Of a stretch of 8,046 nt of DNA, positions 4,733-8,046 are shown piece by piece; positions within the stretch are counted from its first letter, which is position 1; each line of letters starts with the position of its first letter. Below the pieces are notes generated by a model that did no database searches, had not been told where the DNA came from, and saw nothing but the letters and a program-made list of their open reading frames with translations. The translations under genes were made by a program, and so were the position numbers. Source of the DNA: Acidobacteriota bacterium (lineage in GTDB: Bacteria > Acidobacteriota > Terriglobia > Terriglobales > Acidobacteriaceae); NCBI GenBank assembly GCA_021802085.1, contig JAKAAZ010000166.1:1-8046 (forward strand). Direction: 5' to 3'.

Positions 4733-6928
4733 ATGATTCCAAGACGAGACTTTCTCAAGGGGAGCGCTGCGGCACTCTTGTACAGGGCAGGACAAGACGC
4801 ATTTTCCCAGCAGTCGTTATCCAGCGGAAGGGTGACCTTCGATGAACGGTCCGTACTGGTGGATGGACGTCGGATGCTGCTTATCGGCGGATCGGTCCAC
4901 TATCCGAGGTCGACTCGCGCCATGTGGCCCATGCTGTTGCAGCGCAGCAAAGCGCTGGGGCTGAACACGATCACGTCGTACGTCTTCTGGAACGCGCATG
5001 AGACAAGCCGGGGGGTCTACAACTTCTCCGGCGAGCGCGATCTCGGCCACTATATCGATCTTTGCCAGCAGCGCGGACTCGCCGTGTTCCTCCGCGTCGG
5101 CCCGTACGTTTGCGCGGAATGGAACTTCGGCGGCTTTCCTCCCTACCTGCGCGATGAACCAGGTATTACCATCCGCACCATGGATCGGCCGTACACGGCC
5201 CGCGTCGAAGCATTCTTCGAGCGTCTGGCCGAAGTCGTTCGGCCGCGTCTGGCGACAAACGGTGGCCCTATTGTGCTGGTGCAGGTGGAAAACGAGTATG
5301 GCAACGTTGCCAAGCGATATGGAGAAGCAGGTCAGGAATATCTGCGCTGGATCATCGAGCTGGCGACGCGGGTTGGCTTCGCCAGCGTCCCCACGACCAC
5401 CTGCCAGGGTGGCGCGCAAGGAGCGATCGAGACTTCCAACGGCTCCATAATCTCGCCGGAGCGCATCGCGACTTTGCGCAGAACGCGTCCGGGAACCCCG
5501 CTACTCTGGACGGAACTGTACCCCTCCTGGTATCGGGTATGGGGTGGCAAAAACGCTCCTGCCCGCGATGCCCGGTCGATGGCCGGGGCAATTCTCGACT
5601 TCATCAGCCGAGGTGGATCGGGCTTCAATTACTACCCGTGGCACGGCGGGACCAACTTCGCCCGCAATTCCATGTACCTGCAGACGACTTCGTACGACTT
5701 CTGCGCGCCGCTCGATGAGTATGGAAATGTGACGGAATCAGGCGTCTATCTGGGGAGATTCCATGCGTTTCTGCAGGAGCATCGCTCGATACTGCTCGAA
5801 GGCAGCCGGTCGGAAAGTGTGGTGGGCAGCCAGCGCAAGACGACATGGCAACACGGATCCGACGAGTTGCACCTCATCCAGGACGACTATCAGGAGCACC
5901 CGCTCAACCGACAGGACGCCCAGACGATGAATCTGCATGCCCGGCTCCTGAACACAAACGGCGAGACGCTCTTCGACCTGGATACTGTACGAGACGCAGT
6001 GGCGCACAGCTTCAGCGCGTCGGCATGGAGTCCGGTTCCGCAACCCCTAAGCCGGTCTATAGACTGGGTGGTCTGGGAGGAGCCGCTTCCGGCGCAGCGC
6101 CACGAGGGAGGCATCGTCTCGGTGGAACCGATCGAGCAACTTTCGCTGACCAAGGACAAGACGGATTATTGCTGGTACAGCACTACCCTACGGGTTACGG
6201 ATCCGGGCCCTCAGGAAATCGTCATCCCCTATGGGGGCGATTTTTTCTATGTATACGTGGACAACAAACTAGTCGCCTCCTCCAAGCTCCCTTTGAAGGA
6301 GGACCGCGGACCGATCATGCCCGAGAATCCGGGGCATCCGAACATCGCGGCAAACAGCGGCAAGACAGACCAGGAGAGTCCGTTCCGGAATTCCTTCACT
6401 TTGCCTTCGTTGACTGCGGGAACCCATCGACTCGACATGCTCGCCGTTGCACTCGGAATGATCAAGGGGGATTGGCAGATCGACGCTCCCATGAATTTCG
6501 AACGCAAGGGCATCTGGGAAGGTGTGTTGTGGAATGGCAAGCCGCTGCGGAACTGGACCATGCGGACTCGTCTTGTCGGCGAGCAGCATAGGCTGTCCAC
6601 TCGTCCGGAGGCAGTTGCCTGGCGTCCCGCGGGCGGCGGTTTGAGGCCGCTACGCTGGTACAAAACGCGCATGGATTTGCCGGCAAATCTACTCAGCGGC
6701 ACGGCGGTTTTTCGCCTCGACGCTACAGGTCTGGGAAAGGGAATGATCTGGGTCAACGGTCAGGCAATTGGCCGCCATTGGCTGATCCCGGCGGCGAGCC
6801 CAGCCGATGCGTTGTCCCAGCGCTACTATCACGTTCCCGCCGACTGGCTGCAAGTTTCCAATGAGATTGTGATTTTGGAGGAACAAGCGGCTGCCCCTGC
6901 AAGTGTTGCGTTGCAGATGCGAGTGTGA
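4733..6928 (+). CDS. GH35 beta-galactosidase, probable Tat-exported
   Basis: The 731-aa product is a glycoside hydrolase family 35 enzyme, a retaining exo-beta-galactosidase releasing terminal galactose from glycans. The TIM-barrel domain covers about residues 33-350. It contains RVGPYVCAEWNFGGFP (121-136), the family signature GGPIVLVQVENEYG (177-190) with expected acid/base E188, the expected nucleophile E261 in LLWTELYPSW, and HGGTNF followed by SYDFCAPLDEYG. Beta domains follow, and a C-terminal jelly-roll galactose-binding-like domain carries GLGKGMIWVNGQAIGRHW from residue 666. The N-terminus has a twin-arginine motif RRDFLK (4-9), suggesting folded export to the periplasm, although the hydrophobic stretch after it is short and broken by R18. 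AAAGG at 4723-4727 is a modest ribosome binding site 5 nt upstream. The gene ends 13 bp from the convergent araC-type gene with no obvious terminator between. The natural substrate cannot be read from the sequence. Confidence 0.95.
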   Translation: MIPRRDFLKGSAAALLYRAGQDAFSQQSLSSGRVTFDERSVLVDGRRMLLIGGSVHYPRSTRAMWPMLLQRSKALGLNTITSYVFWNAHETSRGVYNFSGERDLGHYIDLCQQRGLAVFLRVGPYVCAEWNFGGFPPYLRDEPGITIRTMDRPYTARVEAFFERLAEVVRPRLATNGGPIVLVQVENEYGNVAKRYGEAGQEYLRWIIELATRVGFASVPTTTCQGGAQGAIETSNGSIISPERIATLRRTRPGTPLLWTELYPSWYRVWGGKNAPARDARSMAGAILDFISRGGSGFNYYPWHGGTNFARNSMYLQTTSYDFCAPLDEYGNVTESGVYLGRFHAFLQEHRSILLEGSRSESVVGSQRKTTWQHGSDELHLIQDDYQEHPLNRQDAQTMNLHARLLNTNGETLFDLDTVRDAVAHSFSASAWSPVPQPLSRSIDWVVWEEPLPAQRHEGGIVSVEPIEQLSLTKDKTDYCWYSTTLRVTDPGPQEIVIPYGGDFFYVYVDNKLVASSKLPLKEDRGPIMPENPGHPNIAANSGKTDQESPFRNSFTLPSLTAGTHRLDMLAVALGMIKGDWQIDAPMNFERKGIWEGVLWNGKPLRNWTMRTRLVGEQHRLSTRPEAVAWRPAGGGLRPLRWYKTRMDLPANLLSGTAVFRLDATGLGKGMIWVNGQAIGRHWLIPAASPADALSQRYYHVPADWLQVSNEIVILEEQAAAPASVALQMRV

Positions 6929-6941
6929 AGGGGCTGTTCGG

Positions 6942-7901
6942 TCAGGAATGTGGATCGAGCGCCACGGGTCTGTTGTGTGCTGCGGAGCTGCGCGGATGCG
7001 CGCGGAAATGAGCGGGCGCGCTTCCGTAGTAGCTCTTGAACACGCGGGAGAAATGATACGGATCGGAGAAGCCGACGTATGCAGCGGCATGCGTCACGCT
7101 CGCGCCCGTCCCCACCAGCAGGGATGCCGCCTCAGCCATCTTGATCCCCATGAGAGTTTTATGTGGACTGGCATTTGCGTATCGCTGGAAAAGTCGTGCC
7201 AGGTATGCGGGCGTAATCATCAATTTCTGCGCCAGGTCGGCAGTCGATCGCAGGGTACGGAAGCCGGTGCGCAGTTCATAAGACGCCCGGGCATACGTTT
7301 CGAAGGCGCGGCATTTGGCGTCTTCCGGCCGCATCGCATTTTGCTCAATGCGCAACAGCAGTACCTCAAAAAGGGAAGAGCACAGTTTCTGCGATAGATC
7401 GCGCGGCTCCTGTCCCGCATCCACAATTTGTTGAAACAGGTCACGAATTGCATGGGGTTGGCGTATCCAGGCTGTGCCGCCTTCATTCAGTGGCAGGCTG
7501 CGAAAGATACTCCGCGAGCGTGGGCCAGAAAAGTCAAGGAAGTATTTCAGGAGCGGCTGCTCGGCGCTGGTGGAAATCACGTGGGCGTTTCCCGGCGCAT
7601 AGCCGAACAGGATGCCCGGCTGCAGCTTGGTTGTCTGTCCATTGCATGTGAAATATCCATGCCCTTCCGCCACGTATTCCAGAGCGAAATATCGAAAACT
7701 CTCGCGACTCACAAGGTAGTTCGCCGAGCAGCGTTCGCACCCGCCGCAGGGAATCGTCAACTTCGCGCCCGAATCCATGCTGGGATCGAAAAAGAAGTAG
7801 CGGCTCTGTGCAACGCGTTCGGCAAGAAAGGCAGGCCGCCTTCCATGTCTGCCCACGGCTGCCGTTTGCGTGTTTTCGAGGAGTGGCAATCGAGAGTTCA
7901 T
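6942..7901 (-). CDS. AraC/XylS family transcriptional regulator
   Basis: The 319-aa protein has the AraC family layout. An N-terminal cupin-like sensing domain (about residues 45-130) contains EYVAEGHGYFTCNGQ and the LQPGILFGYAPGNAHVI turn. A C-terminal double helix-turn-helix domain (about 205-302) contains STADLAQKLMITPAYLARLFQRY and the family signature VGFSDPYHFSRVFKSYYGSAPAHFR (given here in part: SDPYHFSRVFKSYYG, 279-293). Such regulators usually bind a sugar or other small ligand and activate neighbouring genes. An unusual C52-x2-C55-x2-C58 cluster precedes the cupin core. The ATG at 7899-7901 is not preceded by a Shine-Dalgarno, but it overlaps the stop of a 14-codon upstream ORF as ATGA, so translation may be coupled. 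It converges with GH35 and is divergent from the gene starting at 7993, the more likely target. The ligand is unknown. Confidence 0.93.
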   Translation of the reverse strand: MNSRLPLLENTQTAAVGRHGRRPAFLAERVAQSRYFFFDPSMDSGAKLTIPCGGCERCSANYLVSRESFRYFALEYVAEGHGYFTCNGQTTKLQPGILFGYAPGNAHVISTSAEQPLLKYFLDFSGPRSRSIFRSLPLNEGGTAWIRQPHAIRDLFQQIVDAGQEPRDLSQKLCSSLFEVLLLRIEQNAMRPEDAKCRAFETYARASYELRTGFRTLRSTADLAQKLMITPAYLARLFQRYANASPHKTLMGIKMAEAASLLVGTGASVTHAAAYVGFSDPYHFSRVFKSYYGSAPAHFRAHPRSSAAHNRPVALDPHS

Positions 7902-7942
7902 CCGAGGTCAAGATTATCCATCAAAACACTAATTTTAGCCAT
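7898..7942 (-). CDS. Possible 14-codon leader ORF overlapping the araC start
   Basis: On the minus strand an ATG at 7942-7940 opens a frame encoding MAKISVLMDNLDLG, whose TGA (7900-7898) overlaps the ATG of the AraC-type gene as ATGA. GGAGAG (7958-7953) lies 10 nt before this ATG and could be its ribosome binding site; a second in-frame ATG occurs at 7921-7919. The downstream regulator has no Shine-Dalgarno of its own, so coupled translation would make sense. Short frames like this also arise by chance, and whether the transcript begins far enough upstream is unknown. Confidence 0.3.
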   Translation of the reverse strand: MAKISVLMDNLDLG

Positions 7943-7992
7943 TCCCAGGCTTCTCTCCACTTTCGATAATCAGTTTGGAGGTTTGGTTCCAA
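7902..7992. promoter_or_regulatory. Divergent promoter region with 7-bp inverted repeats
   Basis: This 91-bp gap separates the minus-strand regulator from the plus-strand gene at 7993. For the plus gene, TTCCCA (7942-7947) and GATAAT (7965-7970) with a 17-bp spacer are a plausible -35/-10 pair (4/6 and 5/6 matches to the consensus). GATTATC (7912-7918) and GATAATC (7965-7971) form a perfect inverted pair with centres 53 bp apart, about five helical turns. They may be regulator half-sites or simply two opposed -10-like elements. On the minus strand TAAAAT (7937-7932) and GATAAT (7918-7913) are candidate -10 elements without good -35 partners. Confidence 0.45.
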
Positions 7993-8046
7993 ATGGCGGA
8001 GCTTCAACAAACGATTGATCCAGCGCTGGTGCCGAGGCGCACGCTT
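7993..8046 (+). CDS. Start of an unidentified gene, cut by the window edge
   Basis: An ATG at 7993 opens a frame that stays open for 18 codons to the window end (MAELQQTIDPALVPRRTL). GGAGG at 7977-7981 lies 11 nt upstream, and a possible promoter (TTCCCA...GATAAT) precedes it, which makes a real start likely. The peptide is too short for family assignment. The RRTL segment would suit the N-terminus of an aldo/keto reductase or another sugar-metabolism protein, but that is only a guess. Being divergent from an AraC-type regulator, it is the best candidate for that regulator's target. Confidence 0.65.
   Translation, partial: MAELQQTIDPALVPRRTL

Noticed and set aside
5845..6591. A 248-codon plus-strand frame inside the GH35 gene
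   Set aside because: GH35 domains run continuously through this region in the other frame. The alternative product is Arg/Gly/His-rich low-complexity sequence with no family resemblance.
6929..6941. Shared bidirectional terminator between the convergent GH35 and AraC-type genes
   Set aside because: Only 13 bp separate the stops and I see no stem-loop with a T-tract there.
7428..8018. A 196-codon plus-strand frame antisense to the AraC-type gene
   Set aside because: The minus-strand frame has an unmistakable AraC-type helix-turn-helix domain. The plus frame has no recognisable features and overlaps the divergent gene start at 7993 in another frame.

Overview
The window looks like chromosomal DNA from a GC-rich soil-type bacterium, most likely an Acidobacteriota (Terriglobia/Acidobacteriaceae-like). 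This placement rests on the style of the proteins (a long MutS2 with a variant Smr motif, a Gly/Thr/Ser-rich lipoprotein, a PF13189-type cytidylate kinase-like protein, a GH35 enzyme with a twin-arginine leader) and on a 'GTCATTCTGA...GAAGAATCC'-type intergenic repeat at the left edge. It is inferred from memory of such genomes and was not tested by search.

Layout. Positions 1-445 hold no convincing gene: a dispersed-repeat-like segment (1-85), an unassigned stretch, a perfect 15-bp-arm inverted repeat (291-338), and a mutS2 leader in which a 9-bp inverted repeat covers the ribosome binding site. Four plus-strand genes follow with 70-107 nt gaps: mutS2 (446-2995), a lipoprotein of two similar beta-rich halves (3066-3938), a cytidylate kinase-like protein (4046-4657) and a probably exported GH35 beta-galactosidase (4733-6928). 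The GH35 gene converges, with only 13 bp between stops, on a minus-strand AraC-family regulator (6942-7901). That regulator is divergent from a plus-strand gene entered only by its first 18 codons (7993-8046).

How the genes relate. No single pathway unites the window. mutS2 is genome-maintenance or ribosome-quality-control housekeeping. The GH35 enzyme points to degradation of galactose-containing glycans outside the cytoplasm. The AraC-type regulator is more likely to control itself and the divergent gene than GH35, although a sugar-responsive role for either is only inference.

Most notable non-genic signals: (i) a perfect 21-bp direct repeat placed at the stop codons of both mutS2 and the lipoprotein gene, so that the lipoprotein gene is bracketed like an inserted cassette; (ii) a hairpin starting inside the right-hand copy, which may be the original mutS2 3' flank; (iii) possible SD sequestration upstream of mutS2; (iv) a 14-codon upstream ORF ending in an ATGA overlap with the araC-type gene, which has no Shine-Dalgarno of its own. 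I found no CRISPR array, tRNA, rRNA, transposase or recognisable defence or biosynthetic system.
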